Positions 1 through 11,513 of a stretch of 64,000 bases of DNA are shown here, piece after piece. Source of the DNA: Sarcocystis neurona (taxonomy: Eukaryota; Apicomplexa; Conoidasida; Eucoccidiorida; Sarcocystidae); contig KL647288.1 in NCBI GenBank assembly GCA_000727475.1, positions 6,413,414 to 6,477,413 on the forward strand, written 5' to 3'. The notes beneath the pieces are model-generated. The model saw only the letters and a program-made list of their open reading frames with translations. It made no database searches and was not told where the DNA came from. The translations under genes were made by a program, and so were the position numbers. The stretch's first letter is position 1. Each line of letters begins with the position of its first letter.

Positions 1-1014
1 AAATATATACAGGATATATTCACGCGTTCACATGTGTCTGCATACAAATAAGCAGCACTCTTATTGTCAGTGGGTAGCGACGAATGCAAAGGAAAGACAG
101 ATATACATATATATACAGTCACGTACACGCATACGTGTCCCCGTCTTTGCCTACATACATACATACCTAAACAAAGGCAAGATATATGTTTGCGTTAGGC
201 AGTAGCTTTGCAAGCAATCTGCACCTCCACACACGAAGAAAACGCAAATCTTCTGCATCTGCACTGTCCAGACCTGCCTGCATTTATATACACCTATTTA
301 TATACATTTATACTTGTGTCTGCGCACCTGCCGCATGCTCTCCGTCGCACGACGGCTACGAATCTGCTACAGATTTCCAGCTTTTGAGCGCTTCTTTCTG
401 CCAAAATGCTTGTTGCTAATACGCACGTCCTTAGACGCGCTCGCAGATCTTCTATGCAGTTACATTTCCATGCAGCAAGATCCCGTGCATCTTGAAATAG
501 TGTTAATTGATTTCGTTTTTCTATTTTGTGATACAGCATCCGTCCAGCACTTGCTTCCAACAAAATCCAGTTGTGCCACACCGTCCGTAGCGGACGAAAA
601 GAATGTGTCTTGAACTTTCGTTTTATACGTGAAGCATTTAACACGTCTATTTCGTCTTTATTTTTGATGTTGCAGATTATCTATCTTAGTGTTAGCGAAC
701 GGCACTTGCAGTCACTTCAGTTTACGGTGATAAGTTAACGCTACTTTCCCCATTCTGACATAACGGGAAGTGTTCCTTACTTGTTACTCCACAAAGAATG
801 TTCACCCTTATACATTACTATCATCCGCCTAAGCATCCCGCGTTGACACAGATTCTGCCCAAAAAAGTGGCAAGCTCCGTTGGTAGAAAACCACAAGTCC
901 GGTTGAACTCTAGCGTCAAGCGAAAACAAAGAGACACCAGCGACCGCAATGACATCTGCAGCAACACTGATAGCAAGAAATTAACGGACCGCAACAGGAA
1001 GAGGCAGAACGACT
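1..1014. other. No supportable gene
   Basis: This stretch is unique-looking DNA with scattered TATA/ACGT simple-sequence motifs. Several short overlapping reading frames occur on both strands, but none shows a splice-supported or family-like protein. I see no RNA gene or long repeat here. Confidence 0.5.
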
Positions 1015-2080
1015 GAAGCAGCAGCAGCAAGAGTAGCAGTGTCTGCTTTAGCACGTTGAACAGCAACGGCAGCTGTGACGCACAATGACAACAGTAGTCG
1101 ACGTGTCGCCAACATGACCGCCAACACCGGCAGCAACGCTGCTACGGACAGCAGCAAAAGACAGCGTCTAGCAGCTGTTTTATCAATCACAACAGCAACA
1201 GAGAAAGCATTAGGCACCACGCAAACCAGAGGCAAATCAGACCACGGACGTCCTACATCGGTGGCAGCGCAGTAGTGAGCTCGGCGAGAACAGCAGCAAC
1301 ACCTACTGGGACAATGCGTGTACCACCCTGCCGAGAAGCAACGCCAGCATCCGCATTAGCACCTGTTAAGTGTTCTGGGAACGCTTTTATTCTATCTTTT
1401 GCCAACGGCTGCAGGAGCTGCCGCAGCGGAGGAGGCGTTTTGAACACTGGACGACGACAAGTTTCAAAGCCCACAGCAGCGTCTTCTTTACCACTACGAC
1501 AATCATCATCAGCAGCAGCTGCTGCAATATGTAGCTTGTAGTCCCGCAGAGTCCTACGCGAGGAATGCCTACGTCTCCGGAGAGCAGCGACCACATCAGC
1601 AGACGGCGATCTACCAGCGCAGTACATGAGCAGCAGATGCATCAGCGCGAGGCAAACGAGATGCGTATACTAGAGCGATTTCCTCAGTGCAGCACCTGGC
1701 AGACAAACAGGATGAAAAAGAAGCACACAGGACCAGTAGCAGCAATGGCAGTCCTGACAGGTCTCACAGCCGTGACAACAGCGACACCTGTAGCGCCATC
1801 TACAGGAGCCGTGATAACACAACACTTGCAGCAGAACAAGCACGAGCAGCACCAACGGCAGCAGCACCATCACCGAAAGCAGCTGGAGCAACAGTGACAA
1901 AAGTTACGTCAGGGACAGCACGTGCAACAATTTGAAGCGGCAACGACAACACCAGCAGGCACTGCGGCTACGTAGCACCACCGGCGTCACGCCCGGCTGA
2001 AGCGGCAGTAGGAGCAAACTGAGCAGCCAAGCGAGGGGTGTGTCTACATAGAAACTCCAGCGGGCAGCAGCATCGAGGAA
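1015..2080. repeat. CAG-interspersed segment
   Basis: CAG/CAA/GCA triplets recur at high density (for example the run just after 1015) but are broken by other sequence, so only short open frames remain in all six frames. It resembles the decayed triplet-repeat DNA that Eimeria chromosomes carry in repeat-rich segments. I found no convincing exon in it. Confidence 0.5.
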
Positions 2081-2158
2081 GCGAACAAGCATGTCCCCTC
2101 TAACACTAATTTTTGACGGTGTCCTTCGCTGGCATCGTATTCTTTGACTGGGGGGGGG

Positions 2159-2617
2159 ATGCTTAAACGCCTCGTCCGGTGCGACCTGATTCTTCCGATG
2201 AGTTTCCTCAGGATGGTGAACTGCATGACCGTTCGAGCTCTCGGTCTGCTTGCCAACTTCCTTGTGCTCGAGATACAGGGATGTGTGTGGCTACCTAATC
2301 TAAAGCCTTTCCCTGACATTTTGTCGACTTTTTCCCCACAATCCCCCGGCAAGTTTCGAAACTTTAGGTCGTTTCTGAAGGCAATTTTTCTAGCATTTCC
2401 TCAGCAGATCCTGTCAGCGTTTGCGTGTGCTACAGAGTTACGCCGAGATCGTAGACACGCTGCACGCAGGAAGGCAACAATTGATAAAGTTATCCCCTTA
2501 CTGCTTCCCTGTTTTCCCGTGTATTTTGTCCCAACTTCGTGCAAATATGCCGTGATCTTGCAACCCTACCAGCGTGACTCCACTCGTGCCTTTTACCTTC
2601 CCCCTTCCGTGTTGTAG
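2159..2617 (+). CDS. Hypothetical protein (single-exon frame)
   Basis: An ATG-initiated frame of about 152 codons ends in TAG. The product is mixed in composition: a hydrophobic stretch near residues 25-45, then a basic centre with several Arg, and a C-terminus rich in Pro, Tyr and Leu. It is not a triplet-repeat artefact, and a run of nine G lies directly before the ATG. I recognise no family. An opposite-strand frame overlaps the first 200 bases and is also open, so the coding strand is uncertain. The length exceeds chance expectation at this base composition but not decisively. Confidence 0.3.
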   Translation: MLKRLVRCDLILPMSFLRMVNCMTVRALGLLANFLVLEIQGCVWLPNLKPFPDILSTFSPQSPGKFRNFRSFLKAIFLAFPQQILSAFACATELRRDRRHAARRKATIDKVIPLLLPCFPVYFVPTSCKYAVILQPYQRDSTRAFYLPPSVL

Positions 2618-3661
2618 TTCCGCCTTTCCAAATGTGCCTGTGTAGATACGGCTCCTCCCATCTCTGTCCATTTTTCCTTCTCCATCTCTGCCCCCATCCT
2701 ATCATTCTTACTATTGGAGGAAATTCTTTCCTCATCCTCGTCTTTCCTTTTCTCCAGGCACACTGAGGCGGATAATGCGTTGGTTGCGCGTTTTCCTGCG
2801 AGTGTCCGCTCCAGGTCACCGTTAGTGTGTCCTCTCCGCCTCTGTACATGTGTGCCTACTCTTGCGCATCTTCACGTATCACGGTGAGTTTTTTGTGTGG
2901 ACACACGCAGATCTCTACATATGAACACCGTTTCACCCGTGCAAAGGGGGAAACTTGGTAAGTTCCTCGTTGCTCTTTTCTCTTCTTTGCTTCGGCGCTC
3001 TTCCTGTCCAAATATACGAGGCCCCTCACCCCTTTATTCAACTCTGTCTTCTTTTTGGTCTCCTGTGTGGACGTTAGATGTTTTCTTTACGGCACAGCGC
3101 AGCATACCCCCTTTTTCTATATGGCAGCCTCCACGAAACAGCGCAGCGGAGCACCTTTTTCTATCTGCAAAGCTTCCATCTTTGCTCCACGAATGTTTTT
3201 CTCCCAGAGATCCGTACAATCTTTACATACATACTCGCACGCACCGTTGGGTTACGTCTGTCCGCACGTGTATGTAGCTTTCGTCCATATTTCCGCTGTG
3301 CTGGGTGTGCGTCGACTCTAGCTCGTTTACGATCATGCCTCCGACACACGTTTGTCTTCTTGGTAGATATGGTGTATTTCTATTTCCTTTCCTATGTCAA
3401 CCTTTCTCAGGTATAGCTCTAGTACTTGTGACAGTGTTCCAGCTTCTTCATTTTTTGTGCCTATTCTTTCTCGTTTCTCTCCTTTGTTTCCTGCTTGCTC
3501 TTCCCTTTCGTGTTGTCTTCACTTCGCGAGGTGCCAGATCCCTTTTGGCGATGAAATGTCCAGAAAACTTTATACTTGAATAACGGTTTCACGATATAAA
3601 TACAGTCACACGTCTGCTATATATATATATGATGAGAAGTGCTCTATATGCATAGAAGCGT
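2618..3661. other. Pyrimidine-rich non-coding stretch
   Basis: The + strand is dominated by CTT/TCT/TTC tracts. The opposite strand therefore translates as Lys/Arg/Glu-rich peptide and the + strand as Phe/Ser/Leu-rich peptide in every frame, which is expected from strand asymmetry alone. It resembles the introns of the genes further right. No exon is supported. Confidence 0.45.
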
Positions 3662-5863
3662 ATGCGCACACAAGCGTCATATATATATATATATATATAT
3701 GCACACACATATCTGCAGGGAAGGTATCCAATACATATACGCACATATATTTTCTGTACAGACACACATATGAGGAGCATCGATTTTATATCTGCAGAGT
3801 CGTATATATATATATACCTACAAACACACAAGTTCACACATGTCTCCGTTTATACATATCCATTCCTTTGCATATATACGCACGCTCAGGAGCTGCAGCA
3901 GAGGCTCTTCATCTTCGTCAGCAGCGGCAGCATGGCGAGCTGCAGCGGCAGCATGGCGAGCTGCAGCGGCAGCATGGCGAGCTGCAGCAGCAGCAGCAGG
4001 AGCAGCAGCAAAGTAGCACGGCCACTGCTGGACTGCCTCCAGGATCGTCTTCTCCCACCGTCGCTCGCATGCAGAAACAGCACTTTTTGGCGGTCGATTT
4101 TCTTCGCCGTTCGGAAGCTAGCGCCGGTGCCACCGCCGCAGCACCAGCAACAACAGCAGCACCAGGTGGTGGTGTTGTTGCAGCAGCGGCAGGGCGAGCA
4201 ACAACAGCAGGAACTTTACCAGCTGCGTCAGGACACCCTGCTGCAGCAGCAGCGTGAGGAGCAGCAGCAGCACCGTGAGGAGCAGCAGCAGCAGCGCAAG
4301 GAGCGGCAGCAGCACCGTAAGGAGCAACCGCAGCAGCAGCGTAAGGAGCAGCAGCAGCAGCAGCTTGGAAAGCAGCAGCCGCTACAAGAGAAGCAGCAGC
4401 AGCTGGAAAAGCGGCAGGGGCGTGATGAGCCGTGGCAGCAGCACGAGACGGAGGGGCGTGAGGTGGAAAGTCTGCAGCAGAGAAGGACGGCCTTCGTTCC
4501 GACGTACCTCAGCAACAGCAGGAAGAACGTTAGCGCTTTTTGCGGCAGCGGCATAATCTCCAGCAGCAACCGCAGATTCAACATGACGCGCAGGAACAGC
4601 TGCTTCTACAGCACCAGTCTGACTCAACGCTGCAGTCTTCGCGGCGGGAGCAGCAGAACCAGCAACAGCAGCAACAGCAGCAAGAGTTGGAGCAGCAATG
4701 TAAACTGCGGGGAATGGGGAAGAAGACGCAGCAGGGACAGGGAGGGCCAGACAGACATCAGGGGCAGCACCAGCAACATCTCGGGAAGCTTGGTGTCCTT
4801 CTGCAACAGCAGGACCGGTGAAAGCTGCCGAAGCAGCAGCAGCAGCACTCGAGCCAGCAGCAGCAGCAGCAGAGCCAGTGACAGTCGGAGTGTTGAGAGC
4901 GGATGTCGTGGTGTTGCAGAGATTTTTTCTTCCTGTTGTTCACTTCTCTCTGCTGCTTTCTTTGACCGGGATGCTGCTGGTGTTGTTCGCGCATCTCACT
5001 GCGTGAATCTCTCTGGGATTTCTGCTGCTGCTGCTTCGTTATCTCCTCCTCTTGCTCTTCCCTCTGTGTCCACCTTTCCTGCTGGTTCTCCACGCTTCGC
5101 CGCGGCTGCTTCTTCTCTTCCTCTCGCCTCGAACAAATCGGTGCCGACTCCTGCTGTTTCTCTCCCGACATTTGCCACTGCTGCTGCAGCTAGTAGTGGT
5201 GTTCGTGCAGCTTCCGCTGCTTCTGTCTTTGTTCGTCGTCTCCTTTCGAAGAGCAACATTTCTTCCGCCCTTACTACTGCTGCTTCTGCGTCACGTGTGC
5301 TCCTGCGTCGTCCTCTCGCTAGCTCGGACAATGATACTGCTGCAGCCTTTCCTTTCTCTTCACCTTCTGCTTCGACGCTTTCTTTCTCTCCCCGTCTTTC
5401 CTCTTCTGCCCCCTCTTCTTCTTCCATCTTCCCTCTTTCTTCTGCTGCTGCTGCCCTTTCTTCTCTACTGTTCTTCACTAAGAAAACTCTCGGTATTGCG
5501 TCCGTCGGAGCTGCTGCTGCTGCTGTGCCTTCTTCCGGGAGTCGTCCTACGTCACGTAGCAGCCGACGTGTTCCTCCTGCTGCTGCTGCTCCCGTGCCTG
5601 CTGCTGCTGCTGTTGCTGCTGTAGCGACTGCTCATTTTCCTGCGGCTGCTCGTGTTGCTGCTGCGCAAAGGCAGACGCGCTGTTTCTCTTCTGCAGCTGC
5701 TACTTCTCTGTCCTCTCCCTTCGCTTCTTTCTCCTTCCCTTCTTCGTCTTCTTCTTCTCCTTCGGCAGCAGCCGCAGAGACAGCAGGCGAGGGAGCGCAC
5801 GAAGGTGCAGCCAACGGGGCCGCAGGGGAAAAACTGACAAATTATCTTCTTTCTATTGACGAG
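3662..5863 (+). CDS. Candidate low-complexity 5' part of the uS9m gene
   Basis: A continuous frame opens at an ATG at 3662 and runs through poly-Gln/Ser and then Ala/Ser/Phe-rich sequence. Its last 95 bases (5769-5863) are the first convincing exon of the downstream gene and lie in the same frame. The first 80 residues are TATA microsatellite translated as Tyr/Ile and are unlikely to be protein. The part from about 3890 to 5770 is either a homopolymer-rich N-terminal extension, as is common in coccidian proteins, or an intron/5' UTR made of CAG and CTG repeats. All other frames are also largely open here, so openness is not evidence of coding. Confidence 0.25.
3890..5768. repeat. CAG block switching to CTG
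   Basis: From about 3890 to 4900 the + strand carries CAG runs; from about 4920 to 5760 it carries CTG/TCT runs. The two halves are therefore partly reverse-complementary and could fold back on each other. The switch lies near 4900-4930. The same polarity change is seen in other blocks of the window. Confidence 0.8.
3926..3988 (+). repeat. 21-bp tandem repeat, three copies
   Basis: Three perfect copies begin at 3926, 3947 and 3968. The unit contains CAGCATGGCGAGCTG. In one + frame it encodes Gly-Ser-Met-Ala-Ser-Cys-Ser three times. It sits at the left edge of the CAG block. Confidence 0.9.
5769..5863 (+). CDS. uS9m candidate exon A
   Basis: A CAG acceptor after a pyrimidine tract precedes it and a GTAAAG donor follows. 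It encodes an Ala/Gly/Glu-rich stretch followed by EKLTNYLLSIDE. Joined in phase 0 to the next exon it gives a smooth helix-like sequence. If unspliced it would end at a stop at 5911. Confidence 0.5.
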
Positions 5864-8800
5864 GTAAAGATGCACCGGGCAAAAGCACTCCAGATGCATG
5901 CCCACGTATAATATATATATTTACATATATAGGGATACATACGTCTGCACATAGACGTACTGGGGATTACATGCACGTATACATGTACATATGTATATTT
6001 TCACAAAAGGGAATGTATACGCATATATATATATATACGTTCATATCAACATATATGGCGGAATATATATGTATATGTACATATATACATAGACAGAGAG
6101 ATAACATACATGTACATACACATGTGTGAGGTGTTTATACATATCTATATATATATCTATGTATTTTCCTGTATATATATATATAGAGAGAGAGAGAGAA
6201 CATACATGTAGATACACATATGTGAGGTGTTTATATATACATGTGTATACGTATATCATTATATATATGTATTTTCCTGTATGGGGAGTATGTGTATGTC
6301 AGCGTCTACGGAGAAGATACATAACTTTACATAGTGTGTATCCACATATGTGTGGAATAAACATATATACGTATACATATCTACATCTGTGGGGAACACC
6401 TACATACGTATATATATATGAACATATATGAGGAGTATTTATGTATACGTTTGTAGGTAACATGTTCATAGAGATCCATACATTCACATACATAGGGAGT
6501 CTACACGCGTATATATCTACGTCTACGGGAAACATCTACATACGTGTACGTATGACTCTGTGCGAGGAATACATATATATGTATATATCTACGTTTATGG
6601 GGACCGCTACATACATATATACATATATACACATACATGTGGGAAGTATATACGTGTATATATCTGTGTTTCTTTGTCTATGGGGAGCACTTACATATAT
6701 TTATAGATATGAAACTATATGGGAAGTATATCCATACGTATTTGCTGAATATATATACCTGTGTGGACACACATATATGTACATACAGCACGTCTGTGGC
6801 TCCGTCACGTCTTTTCCGCCGTAGATGTTTATCTGCTCATGAAGGGGTGCTCGCTGAATATGTCCACCTGCGGAGGGGGGGGGCGGGCCATGCACGCTCG
6901 TCCCGTATACGTGTCTACTTCCACATTTTTATACGAACATATATATATAGGTACACGCAGATCTACACGCACACATATGTATGGATATATATATGTAAAT
7001 ACGTACGGACGAACACACGTATATATATACACATAAAGCTACACACACATACGTATAGATATACATATATATGTAGATACATGTGTCTACATCTATACAC
7101 GTGTGCACATGGGTGGAGATATACAAGAGTCTCGATAAAGGTGAATAATGCCTCTTCACGTGTACCGACGTGTATATATATGTACGCGTATATCTCTACA
7201 AGAAGACTCTTTTGTGTATCTATGTATATCAGAAAAGAGAGAAGCAAAGGTGGTTTCTTCTCTTTCTGTTGGTTCGTATGCTCCTCCTCCTCCTTTTCTT
7301 CAGAGACGGATTGACACCGTCGCATGCAGCTGGATTGGACTTTTGTGAAGAAATGCTTTTCCACACACACACACACACACACGTCTCTTTCTCGCTTTCC
7401 CTCTATTTGTGTCTCTCTGTGTCTGCCTGCCTTCCTCTTCGTTTCTTTTTCAGTGTGTCGCTACCTCTGTATTTCCATCTCTCTGTGTTTCTCTCCCACT
7501 ATCTGTCTTTCTCTTTATTTGTCCTTCTCTTTATTTGTCTTTCTCTTTATTTGTCTTCCTCCGCATTTGTCTTTATTTGTCTTTCTCTTCAGATGTCTTC
7601 CTATCTATTAATCGCACGCTCGGTATGCGTGTAGGTGCTTCTTTCTGTGGATTGCTTCACGCGATCGACGTGAGGCTGCTGATGACCCGCACGCGCTCCC
7701 ACTTCTAGACGCAGCTTCCTACGTCTATATGTACCAATGAATTCATATATATATATATATATTCTACATGTACATATATATATATACGTGTCTCTCTGTA
7801 TCTCTCTCTTTCTCTCGTTTTTTCTGTACGTATATGTATGTCTCCATGGTTGGAAGGGAAGATTTGTTCCCCCGCTGATTCGCCAGTCTCCGACAAGAAT
7901 TCGCCTGCGTCTGGGCGGGAAGGTATGCATGCAGTCCTGGTCGGAGTGTATAGAGACACACATTTCTACCCATACTACACATGTGTGGTTCTTTTTAGTG
8001 AAGTCCCGTGGAGGCGATGGAGAGAAGCAGCCACACACTTCTTCCCCACCCCCACACGTGTGGACCTCCCTGCGACATGCGCGTCACATGGAGAAGCAGC
8101 AGCAGCTACGTATGTGCGCGCCACCTGTGTACATATGTATATGTGTGTAAACGTGTGTTTGTTTATATATGTATACGCATACATACACGTATATATTTAT
8201 TTGTACGCACGCGGGGATCTGCGTATGTGTGTGGTTGTGTATAGACATTGGTCTCTCTGTGTTTATGTGTATGGGGACGAGCACCTGAGGCGACACGCAG
8301 ACAGAGCTGCGCCAACTACACATACATCTATATATGTGCATGCAGATGGAGGTGTTTATTGATACGTACATACATATATGTATTTTTGTATGTGTACACA
8401 CTATCCGCTATATGTAGTAGACACACGTGTGGACCTACGTATGTATGACTGTATGTGTGTGTTTGGATCTCTGTATATATCCTCGTACGTACACAGAAGT
8501 ATACGTGAAGAGCGACACAAACCGAGAGGGCTGGGGAGGCGAAGTTCTTCCTCTCCTTTGCCTTTTGCGGTTTCCTTCTTCGTGTTTCTTTCCCTTTTCT
8601 TCTGCCTTTTTTTTTTCGTTTCCCCCCTCTCTGTCCTTCTCTGAGCCGAAGAAGACCCGCCTGCGAGTGCCGGTGTCCGCCAATGCTGCAGGCTCTCTAC
8701 GCCGCGAAGGAAGCGAATATTTACACGACCGAAGAGCTCCAAAAAATTATTCTCCGCTCTCCTTCCTTTTCTCCCGTACGTCGACACCACATACGCATTT

Positions 8801-11482
8801 CTCAGTCTACTGACACACACCGAGACCTCTCTCTCTATCTACATATACGTATATATACTCGAATATATGTATATAAGTATATGTACGTATCTTTCTTTCT
8901 TTCTCTCCATATATACTCAATGTTAGACACACATATATATATATATATATTTCCCCCTCTGTCGATTCACATATATAGATATGTGTCTAATTTGAATCTG
9001 TATTATATAGACCCTTGCGTGTCCACAGCTATATATGCACGCCTCTCCCTTCACACACACATATGCATATATACATACAATTCTATAGTTGGGTCGATTC
9101 ACGTCAATACCGAACGCCTTTACGTATACTTCGATATGGAATTCCACCCATCTATATACATATATATATGCGTAGCAGGTGTGTCCACGGCCAGGACGTG
9201 AAAGTGAAGAAGTTTACCTATCTCCTGGAGGGCCCAGAGGTGCGCACACGCAGTCCCTATCTAGAAGTCACGCCGACTGGTGTAAACGTGGAGGAGATTT
9301 ACGTGCAGCAAACTAACGTCAACCTCCACCTGCCTCTGCAATTAAATCCTTCTCAAGACATTCATAACGACACACATCCATCGAAATATACATATATATG
9401 TATATAGACACACCTCTGTATACCTGAATAAGCACGCCGCTATACGCAGATATATATATATATATATATATGCACTCGCGCGTATGTGAATATGTACGCA
9501 CATACATAAATATCTACATATATACATATATGTGTATACGTACAGACTCCTGTATTTAAACATCCACATACGTAAACACACACATATATGTATATATGTA
9601 TACATACGCATTCCTGGATATGCGTGTGCACATATTTAAATATATATGGATATGCGGAATAACACAGCAGGCGGCGCAGAGTTTTGTGTGTCCACCCGTC
9701 TGTCCAAGATTTTACACGAACGCATTGCACGGCTTCTCTCCCGATACATGCAAAGGGCTCCTCTTCTTCCTCTATAAGTCACCGGCTCCTCTTCTCTCTT
9801 ACGTCAGTCACCGGCTCGTCTCTCTGTTTATATACCCGCGGCTTGTTTGTCTGCATGCACGGCAGGCCCCTCTCTCTGCAAATTCCTCACAGGCTCCTCT
9901 CTCTACGTACGTCACCGGCTTTTTTCTTCGGTGTCTCTCTCTCTGCATATGTGTATCACCGGGCTGTCTCTCTTTATCGCTGTGTATATGCCACCGGCTC
10001 CTGTGTGTGTCTCTGTGTATGGACCACCGGCACTTTTTTTTCTACATGTGTCCGGCTTCTCTCCCTGCGTGCACCACCACTTCCGGCTCTTCTCTGTACA
10101 CGTATATACCAGCAGCGGTTTCTCTCTCCCTTTTTATATACGTGTCCTACACCGAGTCTTCCCCCCGCACACTCACACAACACTAGAGAGCTCACCAGGA
10201 AGACGCGGATTTTATAGTTGTCCGTTCGTGTGATACCTGAGACAGACAAAACTCCTCTGCGCGTACGTGTATGTACGTTTTCGTGTGTGTACATGTGTGT
10301 ATGACGAAAACAGAGAAAGACCCGCGCAGTCTTCGTGTTGCCGGTTCTTTCAACAGACCCACGAATCTAGAGACGCGAGCAAACACGTAGACGCACCTAT
10401 ATATGTGTATACAAAGAGACTTGCGACATTTACGCGTGTGAAGACACGAAGTGCGCCGCCGTGGTGGGGTGACGTGCCGGTCGACAGGACAGCAGTCCGC
10501 TGCTGCTGGAGAACGTCTTCGCGTCGGTAGAAGTTGATACGCCGGAGAAGTACGAGGAAGACTGGGCAGCTGCTGGCTATGCAGCTGACGCCGAAGGACA
10601 AGAGGAGGGAGAAGAAAGAGAAGCGACAGAAGAAGGTGTCACGTCGTCCTATTTCTCTTCCGCCTGTAAGAGGAGATATCTTCGCCGTCTCCGTCCTCTG
10701 CTGTGTGTGTCTCTTCGTCACATTGTTGTGATTATTCGTCCTGCAAAAAGATGTCTACGCCGTCTTCGGTCTCTGCGGCATGTCTTGGGGCTCCTCGGCA
10801 GCCTTCCTGCCGCTGCTGCGACTCCTGCCTCTTCGCCTCCTGCTGCTGCTGCCGCGTGGCTTCTTCTCGATTTCGTGGCAAGAGCGCGTCTCCCTTCCCT
10901 GTTAAAAACGACCTCTGGTCGCCAATACGTGTGGGTATATGTGTGTGTGTTTACTACAACATGCCACACTCTCCTTTTGTCCACTTCCTTCTTCACCTGT
11001 GTCTGCTCCGTCTCCTTGCCTGTTATCTGTCTCTTTTTCTGTCATCTGTCTGTCTGTCTGTCCACCGTCGCACACTTGGGTCTGTGTGTCTACGTAGAGA
11101 AGTACGGGAGGACTTTACCGACGTCACGTGGAGTTCCGCATGCTCCCTGTCTTCTTTTCTTCTCTCTCTGTTTCTCCTTCTCTTCTACTTTTTCTCCTTT
11201 CTTCTCGCGCTCTGGGACGACCTCTTCTTCTCGAAACAAATTTGTGAGAGATGAAATGTGCGCCGCTCGCCTTCCCTGTTCCTTTAGCTTCCGTCTTCTC
11301 ACTATACAAGCGAGATAAATACATCAGTCAGCAGATACAAATATGAAGGAACAGAGGAAAATATCAACCAGCAGAGAAACACACACACACGGAGGCTAGC
11401 CGGCAGAGAAACAGAGACACACGCCCACCAGCAGAGAGACGCTTGTTCACCGGGGGAGACACGTCTAATCAGGGGAGACTCG

Positions 11483-11513
<31 letters not shown>

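Noticed and set aside
4996..5478. Glu/Ala-rich minus-strand frame of 160 codons
   Set aside because: It is the complement of a CTG/TCT-rich tract, and all three minus frames are equally open. No start context or motif supports a gene.
6000..7130. Tyr/Ile/Thr-rich frames in TATATA/ACATAC DNA
   Set aside because: They are translations of simple dinucleotide repeats on both strands and occur wherever such repeats occur.
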